Part shown: positions 53,627 through 61,797 of the stretch, piece after piece
Layout: every line of letters starts with the position of its first letter
How positions within the stretch are numbered: position 1 is the first letter of the stretch
From: an uncultured Bacilli bacterium
GTDB lineage: Bacteria; Bacillota_I; Bacilli_A; RF39; UBA660
DNA: 64,000 nucleotides
Assembly (NCBI GenBank): GCA_934096805.1
Contig: CAKOMW010000001.1
Location: 62,001-126,000, forward strand
Direction of reading: 5' to 3'
Program-made: the position numbers and the translations under genes
The notes under the pieces: generated by a model
The model's input: only the letters and a program-made list of their open reading frames with translations
What the model was told of the DNA's origin: nothing
Database searches by the model: none

Positions 53627-54133
53627 TTATTTTTCTTGTTCTTTTTGCTGTTTTTCTAACATTTTTAATATTTTGTTTTGATTGGTTGTCAATTTATTTA
53701 TTTGTTCGTGTAATTGTTCTAGAATTAATTCACTTTTTAAATCTGTTTTGTAGTCGTTTTTTCCTCTTAAAGTATCTTTTTTGGCATTTCTATTTTGACT
53801 CATCATAATGATTGGTGCTTGTAGGGCTGCCACACACGAAAGTACTAGGTTTAATAGAATGAATGGATAGGGGTCTAAGTTTTTAAATATTGTTACATTT
53901 AAAAGTATCCAAATAATTAAGAAGAGTGAAAAACCAATTATGAATGACCAACTTCCAGCTATTTCAGTGAATTTGTCTGCCAACGCATCCCATTTTGTTC
54001 TTGTTGCTTCGAATTGTTTGTCAACGTCTACTGAAAGTGGTTCGTCGAATAATAGCTCCATTAGTTCATCTTCATTTAGTTCTTCATTATTTTTATTTAA
54101 TAATTTTTTTACTATTTCTTTTCTTGTTACCAT
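53627..54133 (-). CDS. DUF1003 membrane protein
   Basis: A 168-residue protein with two transmembrane helices in the middle (FIIGFSLFLIIWILLNVTIF and PFILLNLVLSCVAALQAPIIMM). The segment FTEIAGSWSFIIGF, the loop LDPYPFILLN and MSQNRNAKKD are the core DUF1003 pattern. The C-terminal coiled coil (LEQLHEQINKLTTNQNKILKMLEKQQ) is cytoplasmic. The function of the family is not known. A start five codons upstream exists, but 54133 follows GGGAGGT. It begins four bases after the trpS stop, so both are on one transcript. Confidence 0.85.
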   Translation of the reverse strand: MVTRKEIVKKLLNKNNEELNEDELMELLFDEPLSVDVDKQFEATRTKWDALADKFTEIAGSWSFIIGFSLFLIIWILLNVTIFKNLDPYPFILLNLVLSCVAALQAPIIMMSQNRNAKKDTLRGKNDYKTDLKSELILEQLHEQINKLTTNQNKILKMLEKQQKEQEK

Positions 54134-54137
54134 AGTT

Positions 54138-55124
54138 TTACCTCCCAAATCCCATTTTGTCTTTCATTAGCTCATATTTTTCTTTTGCTTGTTTTCTGGC
54201 TTTTTCTATTCCTTGGTCTAGAATTTTATCTATTTCATTGCTATTTAGTATTTGATTGTATTTTTTTTGAATTTTATCTATTTCATTTATTACTACTTCT
54301 GCTACTTGTTTTTTAAATTCACCATAGTTAGAATTTTTAAATTCTTCTTCTACTTCTTCGGTTGTTTTATTGGCAAATACTTTATATATATTTATTAGGT
54401 TTGATATTCCTGGTTTGTCTTCTTTATCATATTTGATTGTCTTTTCTGAATCTGTTGTGGCACCCATTATTTTTTTTCTTATTGTTTCTTTATCATCTAG
54501 GAGATTTATTACTCCTTTTTGATTTTCACTTGATTTTGACATTTTTTTAGTTGGATCTATTAAATCCATGATTCTAGCGCCTTCTTCTGGTATTAATGGT
54601 TCTGGAATGATAAAGGTTTTTCCATATTTTTTGTTGAATCTTTCGGCGATGTCTCTTGCTAGTTCTACGTGTTGTTTTTGGTCACCACCTACTGGAACGT
54701 AGTTAATATCGTATGCTAAAATGTCTGCGGTCATTAATACCGGATATGTTAATAATCCACTTGTAAAATTCATGTTCTTTAGGCTTTTGTCTTTGAATTG
54801 AGTCATTCTAGATAGTTCTCCATAGTATGTGTTGCATTCTAAAAGCCATGAAATATTGGCATGGTATTCATTTTCTGATTGGATAAATATAGTGTTTTTA
54901 TTTGGATCAATTTCGCATGCTAAGTAAAGAGCTAGCAAGCTTTTTACTTTTGATGATAACGTTTTGGGATCTTGAGGTATAGTTATAGCGTGTAAATCTG
55001 CCACAAAAATGTATGAATCGAATTCATCTTGATATCTTACCATTTGCTTTATTGCTCCAATGTAGTTTCCAATATGAATTGTACCTGTTGGTTGTAAACC
55101 AGTTAATATTTTCTTTTTGTTCAT
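54138..55124 (-). CDS. trpS: Tryptophanyl-tRNA synthetase
   Basis: Charges tRNA-Trp. The 328-residue class I enzyme has the HIGH motif in GTIHIGNYIGAI, the tryptophan-binding and editing segments (FVADLHAITIPQDP, LLECNTYYGELSRMTQFKDK, LMTADILAYDINYVPVGGDQKQHVELARD), and KMSKS (DPTKKMSKS). No T-box or trp leader is visible before it: the 112-base upstream region lacks the GGTGG-ACC core. It is followed by the DUF1003 gene. Confidence 0.96.
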   Translation of the reverse strand: MNKKKILTGLQPTGTIHIGNYIGAIKQMVRYQDEFDSYIFVADLHAITIPQDPKTLSSKVKSLLALYLACEIDPNKNTIFIQSENEYHANISWLLECNTYYGELSRMTQFKDKSLKNMNFTSGLLTYPVLMTADILAYDINYVPVGGDQKQHVELARDIAERFNKKYGKTFIIPEPLIPEEGARIMDLIDPTKKMSKSSENQKGVINLLDDKETIRKKIMGATTDSEKTIKYDKEDKPGISNLINIYKVFANKTTEEVEEEFKNSNYGEFKKQVAEVVINEIDKIQKKYNQILNSNEIDKILDQGIEKARKQAKEKYELMKDKMGFGR

Positions 55125-55203
55125 TTTATCACTTCCATCTGTGATAATTATATCATTTATTTTGTTTAATTAAAACTTTTATTTTATATTTTTGTATGAA
55201 AAA

Positions 55204-55226
55204 AGATCTGAATTAAATCCAGATCT
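55204..55226 (-). terminator. Terminator of tuf (end of str operon)
   Basis: AGATCTG (55204-55210) and CAGATCT (55220-55226) pair, followed by a T-run on the minus strand. Confidence 0.85.
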
Positions 55227-55236
55227 CCTGAGTTAA

Positions 55237-56421
55237 TTATTCAATAATTTCAGAAACTTTACCAGCACCAACTGTTCTACCACCTTCACGGATTGAGAAT
55301 TCAGTTCCGTTTTCAAGTGCGATTGGGTGGATTAATTCTACTGTCATTGAAACGTTGTCTCCAGGCATAACCATTTCAACACCTTGTGGTAATTCGATTA
55401 CACCAGTAACGTCTGTTGTTCTGAAGTAGAATTGTGGTCTGTAGTTTGCGAAGAATGGAGTATGTCTTCCACCTTCTTCTTTAGATAATACATAAACTTC
55501 TGCTTTGAATTTATGATGAGGTGTAACTGTTCCTGGTTTAGCAAGAACTTGTCCACGTTCAACTTGTTCACGAGAAATACCACGTAATAATACACCAGCA
55601 TTGTCTCCAGCTTCAGCGTAGTCTAAAGATTTTTTGAACATTTCGATTCCTGTTACTACAGTTTTTTGAGTTGGTTTAATACCAACGATTTCAACTTCAT
55701 CGTTTAGATTTAATCTTCCACGTTCTACACGTCCTGTTACTACAGTTCCACGACCTGTAATAGTGAATACATCTTCGATGCTCATTAAGAATGGTTTATC
55801 AACATCACGTGTTGGAGTTGGAATCCATTCATCAACAGCTTTCATAAGTTCTTCAATTTTTTCAACGTATTTTGGATCTCCTTCAAGAGCTTTTAGAGCT
55901 GAACCACAGATAATTGGAGTTTCATCTCCTTCGAATCCGTATTCATTTAATAAATCTCTAACTTCCATTTCAACTAATTCGATTAGTTCTGGATCGTCAA
56001 CCATATCACATTTATTTAAGAATACTACCATTCTTGGTACTCCTACTTGACGTGATAATAGGATGTGTTCTCTTGTTTGAGCCATTGGACCATCTGTAGC
56101 AGCGATTACTAAGATAGCTCCATCCATTTGTGCTGCACCAGTGATCATGTTTTTAACATAGTCGGCATGTCCTGGACAGTCTACGTGAGCATAGTGACGT
56201 TTGTCAGTTTCATACTCAACGTGAGCAGTATTAATTGTAATACCTCTTTCTCTTTCTTCTGGGGCTTTATCGATATTTGCATAATCTACAAATTCAGCTC
56301 CACCTTTTTTTGCTAATACACTTGTAATAGCAGCAGTTAATGTAGTTTTTCCGTGGTCTACGTGACCAATTGTACCAACGTTAACGTGTGGTTTACTACG
56401 GTTAAATTTTTCTTTTGCCAT
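55237..56421 (-). CDS. tuf: Elongation factor Tu
   Basis: EF-Tu brings aminoacyl-tRNA to the ribosome. The 394-residue protein is full length, with G1 GHVDHGKT at 18-25, DCPGHADYVKNMI (G3), NKCDMVDD (G4) and the domain 2/3 segments. It shows almost no deviation from the Bacillota consensus and uses the most biased codons in the window. It closes the str operon after fusA, with an extra promoter of its own in the gap. Confidence 0.99.
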   Translation of the reverse strand: MAKEKFNRSKPHVNVGTIGHVDHGKTTLTAAITSVLAKKGGAEFVDYANIDKAPEERERGITINTAHVEYETDKRHYAHVDCPGHADYVKNMITGAAQMDGAILVIAATDGPMAQTREHILLSRQVGVPRMVVFLNKCDMVDDPELIELVEMEVRDLLNEYGFEGDETPIICGSALKALEGDPKYVEKIEELMKAVDEWIPTPTRDVDKPFLMSIEDVFTITGRGTVVTGRVERGRLNLNDEVEIVGIKPTQKTVVTGIEMFKKSLDYAEAGDNAGVLLRGISREQVERGQVLAKPGTVTPHHKFKAEVYVLSKEEGGRHTPFFANYRPQFYFRTTDVTGVIELPQGVEMVMPGDNVSMTVELIHPIALENGTEFSIREGGRTVGAGKVSEIIE

Positions 56422-56454
56422 ATTAATTTTCCTCCTTTTTTAATTACAATTATA

Positions 56455-56483
56455 ATTGTATCTAACAATTGAATTTTTTTCAA
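56455..56483 (-). promoter_or_regulatory. Internal promoter for tuf
   Basis: On the minus strand TTGAAA (56478-56483) and TACAAT (56455-56460) are 17 bases apart, in the 83-base gap between fusA and tuf. The -10 region overlaps the 16-base palindrome TACAATTATAATTGTA (56445-56460). Confidence 0.55.
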
Positions 56484-56504
56484 CTGTTTTGACCTATTTT
56501 TTTA

Positions 56505-58574
56505 TTAATTGCCACTTTTTTTAATTATTTCTTCGGCAATGTTTTTTGGTACTTCTTCATAATGATCTGGTACCATTTGGAAAGTTCCTCTTCCTTGTGT
56601 ATTTGATCTAATGCTTGTTGCATAACCAAACATTTCTGATAGTGGAACCATAGCTTCGAATGCGATTGCATTTCCACGTGATTCTTGCGATAATGGTTTA
56701 CCACGTCTTGCAGTGATGTCTCCCATTACGTTTCCTAGATATTCTTCTGGTACAACGATGTCTACTTTCATGATTGGTTCAAGAATTACAGGTTTACATT
56801 TGTTTTTAGCTTCTTTTAAAGCCATTGATGCTGCAATTTTGAATGCCATTTCTGATGAATCGACATCATGATACGAACCATCGAATAGTGTTGCTTTTAC
56901 GTCGATCATTGGGTATCCTGCTAATACACCAGTTTGTAAGGCATCTTGTAGTCCCTTATCAGTTACTGGAATGTATTCTCTTGGTACTACACCACCAACG
57001 ATAGCATCAACGAATTCGTATCCTTTATCTGGATTTGGTTCAAATTTAATCCATACGTGTCCGTATTGTCCACGTCCACCAGATTGTTTAATGTATTTAC
57101 CTTCACATTCACCTGTTTGAGTAATTGTTTCTCTGTATGCTACTTGAGGTTTACCTACGTTTGCTTCAACGTGGAATTCTCTTTTCATACGATCTACTAA
57201 TACGTCTAGATGAAGTTCTCCGATACCAGCAATGATAGTTTGTCCAGTTTCAGTGTCAGTGTGTACTCTGAAAGTTGGATCTTCTTCTGCTAGTTTTTGA
57301 AGAGCGATTGCCATTTTATCTTGATCTGCTTTTGATTTTGGTTCAATAGCTAGTTCAATTACTGGATCTGGTACTTCGATTGATTCAAGAACAATTGGTT
57401 TCTTTTCATCACATAAAGTATCCCCAGTTGTTGTGTTTTTTAATCCTACTGCTGCAGCGATATCACCTGCATATACTTCAGATATTTCAGTTCTATCATT
57501 AGCATGCATTTGTAGAATACGTCCTACTCTTTCTTTTGCATCTTTTGTACTGTTTAGTACATATGATCCGCTTGATAAATGTCCTGAGTAAACTCTAAAG
57601 AATGTTAAACGTCCAACGAATGGGTCTGTCATTACTTTAAATGCTAAGGCACTAAATGGTTCTGAATCAGATGGATGTCTTTCATCTGGTTCTCCTTTTA
57701 GGTTAGTTCCTTTTACTGATGGAATATCAAGTGGTGATGGTAAGTAGTCAATTATTGCATCTAGTAATAATTTAACTCCTTTGTTTCCTAATGCTGTACC
57801 ACACATGAATGGGAAGAATTTAGCTTGTAGTACTCCGCTTCTTATTGCTTTTTTGATTAATTCAATAGAAACTTCTTCTCCTTCAAGGTATTTTTCCATT
57901 AGTTCATCATCGAATTCTGCGATTGCTTCAATCATAGTAGTTCTATATTCTTCTACTTTGTCTTTCATGTCTGCTGGGATTTCTATTTCAGTATAGTTTT
58001 CATCAGCATTTCCATCGAAATGGTAAGCTTTTCTAGTGATTAGATCTATTACTCCGTTGAATTCGGATTCTGCTCCGATTGGAAGTTCGATAGCAGCAGT
58101 GTTTGCTCCTAGACGATCTTTTACACTTTGTAAGCTCATGTAGAAGTCTGCTCCAAGTTTATCCATCTTGTTTGAAAAGATGATTCTTGGTACGCAATAT
58201 TCATTTGCTTGTCTCCAAACAGTTTCACTTTGTGGTTCAACTCCAGCATTTGAGTCTAGTAATAGTACTGCACCATCTAGTACTCTTAAGCTACGTTGTA
58301 CTTCTACTGTGAAGTCTACGTGTCCTGGAGTATCGATGATATTGTATCTGTATCCTTTCCAGAATGCTGTTGTTGCGGCACTTGTTATTGTGATTCCACG
58401 TTCTTTTTCTTGTTCCATCCAGTCCATTTGAGAAGCTCCGTCATGAGTTTCACCAATTTTATGGATTTTTTTTGTATGGTATAAAATACGTTCTGTAGCT
58501 GTTGTTTTTCCGGCATCAATATGCGCCATTATACCAAAGTTTCTTGTTTTATCTAAACTTGTTCCTCTAGCCAT
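56505..58574 (-). CDS. fusA: Elongation factor G
   Basis: EF-G drives translocation and, with RRF, ribosome recycling. The 689-residue protein is full length: G1 AHIDAGKTTATERIL, switch I RGITITSAATTA, IDTPGHVDF, NKMDKLGADF, and the C-terminal domains ending in YGYATSIRSNTQGRGTFQMVPDHYEEVP. It lies between rpsG (10 bases) and tuf in the canonical str order. Confidence 0.98.
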   Translation of the reverse strand: MARGTSLDKTRNFGIMAHIDAGKTTATERILYHTKKIHKIGETHDGASQMDWMEQEKERGITITSAATTAFWKGYRYNIIDTPGHVDFTVEVQRSLRVLDGAVLLLDSNAGVEPQSETVWRQANEYCVPRIIFSNKMDKLGADFYMSLQSVKDRLGANTAAIELPIGAESEFNGVIDLITRKAYHFDGNADENYTEIEIPADMKDKVEEYRTTMIEAIAEFDDELMEKYLEGEEVSIELIKKAIRSGVLQAKFFPFMCGTALGNKGVKLLLDAIIDYLPSPLDIPSVKGTNLKGEPDERHPSDSEPFSALAFKVMTDPFVGRLTFFRVYSGHLSSGSYVLNSTKDAKERVGRILQMHANDRTEISEVYAGDIAAAVGLKNTTTGDTLCDEKKPIVLESIEVPDPVIELAIEPKSKADQDKMAIALQKLAEEDPTFRVHTDTETGQTIIAGIGELHLDVLVDRMKREFHVEANVGKPQVAYRETITQTGECEGKYIKQSGGRGQYGHVWIKFEPNPDKGYEFVDAIVGGVVPREYIPVTDKGLQDALQTGVLAGYPMIDVKATLFDGSYHDVDSSEMAFKIAASMALKEAKNKCKPVILEPIMKVDIVVPEEYLGNVMGDITARRGKPLSQESRGNAIAFEAMVPLSEMFGYATSIRSNTQGRGTFQMVPDHYEEVPKNIAEEIIKKSGN

Positions 58575-58583
58575 TGTATCCTC

Positions 58584-59051
58584 CTACCATCTATAGTGAG
58601 CAAACGCCTTATTGGCTTCTGCCATTCTATGAGTATCTTCGCGTTTTTTAACTGAAGCTCCTGTTCCGTTTGAAGCGTCAATTATTTCGTTTGCTAAGTT
58701 TTCAGCCATTCCGTGGCCTCCTCTTAGTCTTGCATAGTTTGTTAACCATCTTAGTCCTAAAGTTTGTGATCTTTCTTCAGATACTTCGATTGGCACTTGA
58801 TAGTTAGAACCACCAACGCGGCGTGATTTAACTTCTAAAGCTGGTTTTATATTTTCTAATGCTTGATTAAATACTTCCATTGGATCTTTTCCAGTTTTTT
58901 CTTTAATCATGTCAAATGCATCATATAAGATTGTTTGTGCTTTTCCTTTTTTACCATCTAACATCATAGAGTTGATTAATTTAGTAACAACTTTTGATTT
59001 GTATATTGGATCTGGTAAAACGTCTCTTTTGACTGCACGTCTTTTACGCAT
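58584..59051 (-). CDS. rpsG: 30S ribosomal protein S7
   Basis: Primary binder of the 16S 3' domain. The 155-residue protein matches the family: MRKRRAVKRDVLPDPIYKSKVVTKLIN, LENIKPALEVKSRRVGGSNYQVPIEV and the ending HRMAEANKAFAHYRW. The second gene of the str operon, 34 bases after rpsL. Confidence 0.98.
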   Translation of the reverse strand: MRKRRAVKRDVLPDPIYKSKVVTKLINSMMLDGKKGKAQTILYDAFDMIKEKTGKDPMEVFNQALENIKPALEVKSRRVGGSNYQVPIEVSEERSQTLGLRWLTNYARLRGGHGMAENLANEIIDASNGTGASVKKREDTHRMAEANKAFAHYRW

Positions 59052-59085
59052 GTTTTTTCCTCCTTTACTATTTTGTTAATTATTT

Positions 59086-59496
59086 TTATTTTCCTCTTTT
59101 AGTTCCGTATTTAGAACGTGCTTGTTTACGGTCTTTAACTCCTTGAGTGTCCATAGTTCCACGAACGATATGGTATCTAACACCGATTAAGTCTTTTACA
59201 CGTCCACCACGAATTAATACAACACTATGTTCTTGTAGGTTGTGTCCTTCTCCAGGTATGTAAGCATCTACTTCTTTACCATTAGATAATCTAACACGAG
59301 CATATTTTCTTAATGCTGAGTTTGGTTTCTTTGGTGTTTTAGTTCCTACACGAATACATACTCCACGTTTTTGTGGTGATGGTACTTCTGTAGATTTCTT
59401 TTGTAAAGTATTCATTCTTACTCCTAATACTGGAGATTTTGATTTTCTTGTTTTGTCTTTTCTGTTTTTTCTAACTAATTGATTAATTGTTGGCAT
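59086..59496 (-). CDS. rpsL: 30S ribosomal protein S12
   Basis: Decoding-centre protein. The 136-residue product has the expected segments: MPTINQLVRKNRKDK, KGVCIRVGTKTPKKPNSALRKYARVRLSNG-type core with the PKKPNSA loop where streptomycin-resistance changes arise (K at the usual position, so the wild-type sequence), and LIGVRYHIVRGTMDTQGVKDRKQARSKYG. First gene of the str operon, with its promoter about 95 bases upstream. Confidence 0.98.
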   Translation of the reverse strand: MPTINQLVRKNRKDKTRKSKSPVLGVRMNTLQKKSTEVPSPQKRGVCIRVGTKTPKKPNSALRKYARVRLSNGKEVDAYIPGEGHNLQEHSVVLIRGGRVKDLIGVRYHIVRGTMDTQGVKDRKQARSKYGTKRGK

Positions 59497-59589
59497 AACT
59501 TCTCCTTTCTACACACATATCCAGGTGTATCATTTTCTTTAATTTTTATTAGGTTTACAGAATAAACCCAATCAAATTCAAACATTGCT

Positions 59590-59618
59590 AATATATCATG
59601 TTATTTGATTTTTGTCAA
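59590..59618 (-). promoter_or_regulatory. Promoter of the str operon
   Basis: On the minus strand TTGACA (59613-59618) and TATATT (59590-59595) are 17 bases apart. The rest of the roughly 290-base gap 59497-59788 contains an AT-rich leader and, at its far end, the terminator of the next gene; I see no coding frame in it. Confidence 0.8.
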
Positions 59619-59760
59619 TTGTTTTTGATTATTTTGTTGGTTGTTTTTTTAATGTTACTATGTAATTTCAAAATATATAATGTGTTATTTTAAGAATGTC
59701 TGTTTTGTTTCTACTTTGTTTCTACTTTTATATGATATGCAATAGTTTTTGGTTTAATAG

Positions 59761-59787
59761 AAAAGATAAACTTTTGCTTATCCTTTT
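59761..59787 (-). terminator. Weak terminator before the str operon
   Basis: AAAAGATAA and TTATCCTTTT form a stem with one bulged base around an eight-base loop, followed by TTTTCTATT on the minus strand. Confidence 0.5.
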
Positions 59788-59788
59788 A

Positions 59789-60205
59789 TTATTTTGTTTT
59801 ATTTCTTAGGATTTTTTCTTGTTCTTTGGTTATTATTTCTTCTCTGAATTCTAGGGCTATTTGCATGCTGGTTTTTAGTTTATCATAGGCTTTTTCTGAG
59901 TTGTTTTTTTGAAAGTTTATTTTTATCATGTCATCTAGAAGTCTTAATGTTGGCCCTAACTTATTCCATTTTGTTTTTGTTTGGTTATCGTCGTCCATTA
60001 TTATTTCTTGGATTACTAGGGTACATTGATAGTCTATTTTTAATAATTCTTCTTTTTTATTTTCTTTTATCATTTTTTCTATGTCTAAATAGTTTTTATT
60101 GTTATTTTTTATAGTGTATTCTTCAAAGGTTTTTTCGTTTAAGACTTTTAGTACAGATGGTAGCTCATATTCTTTTTTATTTATTACTACATAGTATTTT
60201 TCCAT
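59789..60205 (-). CDS. Uncharacterised cytoplasmic protein
   Basis: I do not recognise this 138-residue protein. It starts with two predicted strands (YYVVINKKEYELPSVLKVLNE), continues with mixed charged segments, and ends with a helical stretch (RLLDDMIKINFQKNNSEKAYDKLKTSMQIALEFREEIITKEQEKIL). No signal, membrane helix or metal motif is present. Four extra upstream codons are in frame, but ATG 60205 is preferred because GGGAGG precedes it. It lies 53 bases after the DUF6512-like gene, on the same strand. Confidence 0.6.
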   Translation of the reverse strand: MEKYYVVINKKEYELPSVLKVLNEKTFEEYTIKNNNKNYLDIEKMIKENKKEELLKIDYQCTLVIQEIIMDDDNQTKTKWNKLGPTLRLLDDMIKINFQKNNSEKAYDKLKTSMQIALEFREEIITKEQEKILRNKTK

Positions 60206-60258
60206 ATTTCCTCCCAATTCATGTTTATAGTATAGCTTTTTTATTTTCTTTTTGCAAG

Positions 60259-60792
60259 TTATTTTATGTTTATACCATATTTATTGTTTAGGGTGTCATA
60301 GAAAATATAGTTTTTCGGAGGGTCGTAGGTTAGGTTTAATAAAACCATATAAAATAATATTATTAGGATTAGGGAAATTTTATTCAGAATGTTTTTATCT
60401 TGTTTTTTTATTAAAAGATAGTAGCTAAGTATTTGTTCAAGGGCGATTACTATAAATAAGATGATTATACTTATTATTAATTTTTCGCCAATTTTATTGT
60501 ATATTGGCAAATAGATTATTAAATATATTGGTATGCTTGTTATTGCTGTTATGAATAGTTGATATATATAGTTATTATATTTTATGTTGTTCTTTTTTAG
60601 GATTATTATTTCTATAACACCCCATGAAAGAATTCCTGTATATAGTAGTTTCATGTGTTCCCAAATGCTTTCGTTTACAGGAAATAGGATGCTAAAGATA
60701 GGATTGGGTAACCATTCATATAGAAAATGATATAGGAAGGCTAATAGAAAGATTGTTATTGTTCCAATTATTTTTATTTTTTTTAAATTCAT
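60259..60792 (-). CDS. DUF6512-like membrane protein
   Basis: A 177-residue protein with about five transmembrane helices. The segment FHFLYEW-type start and FPVNESIWEHMKLLYTGILSWGVIE are, as I recall, the hallmark of small Bacillota membrane proteins classed as DUF6512, where a conserved N-E-S-x-W-E-H motif sits in a loop between helices 1 and 2. Function is unknown. It is divergent from the 293-residue gene and upstream of the 138-residue gene. Confidence 0.7.
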   Translation of the reverse strand: MNLKKIKIIGTITIFLLAFLYHFLYEWLPNPIFSILFPVNESIWEHMKLLYTGILSWGVIEIIILKKNNIKYNNYIYQLFITAITSIPIYLIIYLPIYNKIGEKLIISIIILFIVIALEQILSYYLLIKKQDKNILNKISLILIILFYMVLLNLTYDPPKNYIFYDTLNNKYGINIK

Positions 60793-60845
60793 TATATCAC
60801 CAGTATTAGTATATTCTTTCTATAGTTTTTTTATTTTTGTTTTTG

Positions 60846-60854
60846 TGATATAAT
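60846..60854 (+). promoter_or_regulatory. Extended -10 promoter
   Basis: TGATATAAT (TG-n-TATAAT) precedes the GGAGGTG site and ATG of the plus-strand 293-residue gene by about 20 bases; no clear -35 box. Confidence 0.55.
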
Positions 60855-60874
60855 TTTTTTGGAGGTGTTTTAGG

Positions 60875-61756
60875 ATGAAAAATGATAGTTTATGTTTGTC
60901 TTATAAGGACGATTTTTTCGATATGTTACCTCATGAATTTTTAAACAGTATTAATTTCAAGGTGCTAGCTGATGAGATTGGAATTGATTATAATATGTAT
61001 CAACATATTTTTTCTTATGGAGAGATTAAGTCTTTGGATAAGAAAAAATATAATAAAGTTGTTCTTTTGGAGGATAAAATTAATAAGCTTCGTGAAAAGG
61101 GGTTTATTAAAGATGAAGATTTTATAAGAAGAATTTTGGGGGCAATTTATTTTATTGCTTCTTATGGATATATTACTCATGTTAGTAAAGATTGTTTTAA
61201 TGGTTTTGTTGAGGATTCTTTTTGTAAAAGATATGATTTTATGTTTTATATAGATGAGGAAGGAATTATTTTTGATGCTAAGTGCTTTAATGCTGAGATT
61301 CGTGATGAGAGGTTTTCTTTGTCTGGTTCTTATATAAATGATAGTGATAAGTCAAGTTATTTTATACAGTATAAGTCTAATCATAGTGTTGGTGCTTTAT
61401 CTAATTCACATTTTTCTAGTTTAAGGGTTTGCAATGATTATGAGGTTGAAAATATTGATGAAGTGATTGATAATTATGGAGGGATTTCTTATAGGGATTA
61501 TTCTAGGTTGTTGCGAATTAACAATTTTTATATAGGTGAGGTTACTAAGGAACAAAAGAATAAAGATAGATCTTTTAGGGATGATAAGGTTATGATTGGT
61601 TTTGTGGGTTATCATGAATCTAAGTTAGGGAAATCTGAAAATTACATAATAGATGAACATGCTTATGATTTGTATAAGGATGGTAAAATTTCTATTTATA
61701 GATTGTATGCTTTGTCTCGTGATGCTTATAGACATCCTAAAGAACGTAGTTTATAG
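60875..61756 (+). CDS. Uncharacterised 293-residue protein
   Basis: I cannot place this protein. It is soluble and acidic, with a first helical part (FLNSINFKVLADEIGIDYNMYQHIF, RRILGAIYFIASYG) and a second part with many aromatic and charged residues (RYDFMFYIDEEGIIFDAKCFNAEIRDERFSLSG, GFVGYHESKLGKSENYIIDEHAYDLYKDG). Three isolated cysteines do not form a metal motif. It has GGAGGTG before the ATG and a strong terminator after, and is a lone plus-strand gene between minus-strand translation genes, as accessory genes often are. An RNase- or nuclease-like role is conceivable from the D/E/K content but not supported. Confidence 0.65.
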   Translation: MKNDSLCLSYKDDFFDMLPHEFLNSINFKVLADEIGIDYNMYQHIFSYGEIKSLDKKKYNKVVLLEDKINKLREKGFIKDEDFIRRILGAIYFIASYGYITHVSKDCFNGFVEDSFCKRYDFMFYIDEEGIIFDAKCFNAEIRDERFSLSGSYINDSDKSSYFIQYKSNHSVGALSNSHFSSLRVCNDYEVENIDEVIDNYGGISYRDYSRLLRINNFYIGEVTKEQKNKDRSFRDDKVMIGFVGYHESKLGKSENYIIDEHAYDLYKDGKISIYRLYALSRDAYRHPKERSL

Positions 61757-61759
61757 TAT

Positions 61760-61796
61760 AAAAAAGAGGAAAAATGTTTGATTTTTCCTCTTTTTT
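61760..61796. terminator. Bidirectional terminator before valS
   Basis: A 16-base perfect stem, AAAAAAGAGGAAAAAT with ATTTTTCCTCTTTTTT, around GTTTG. It serves the plus-strand 293-residue gene and valS. Confidence 0.9.
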
Positions 61797-61797
61797 G

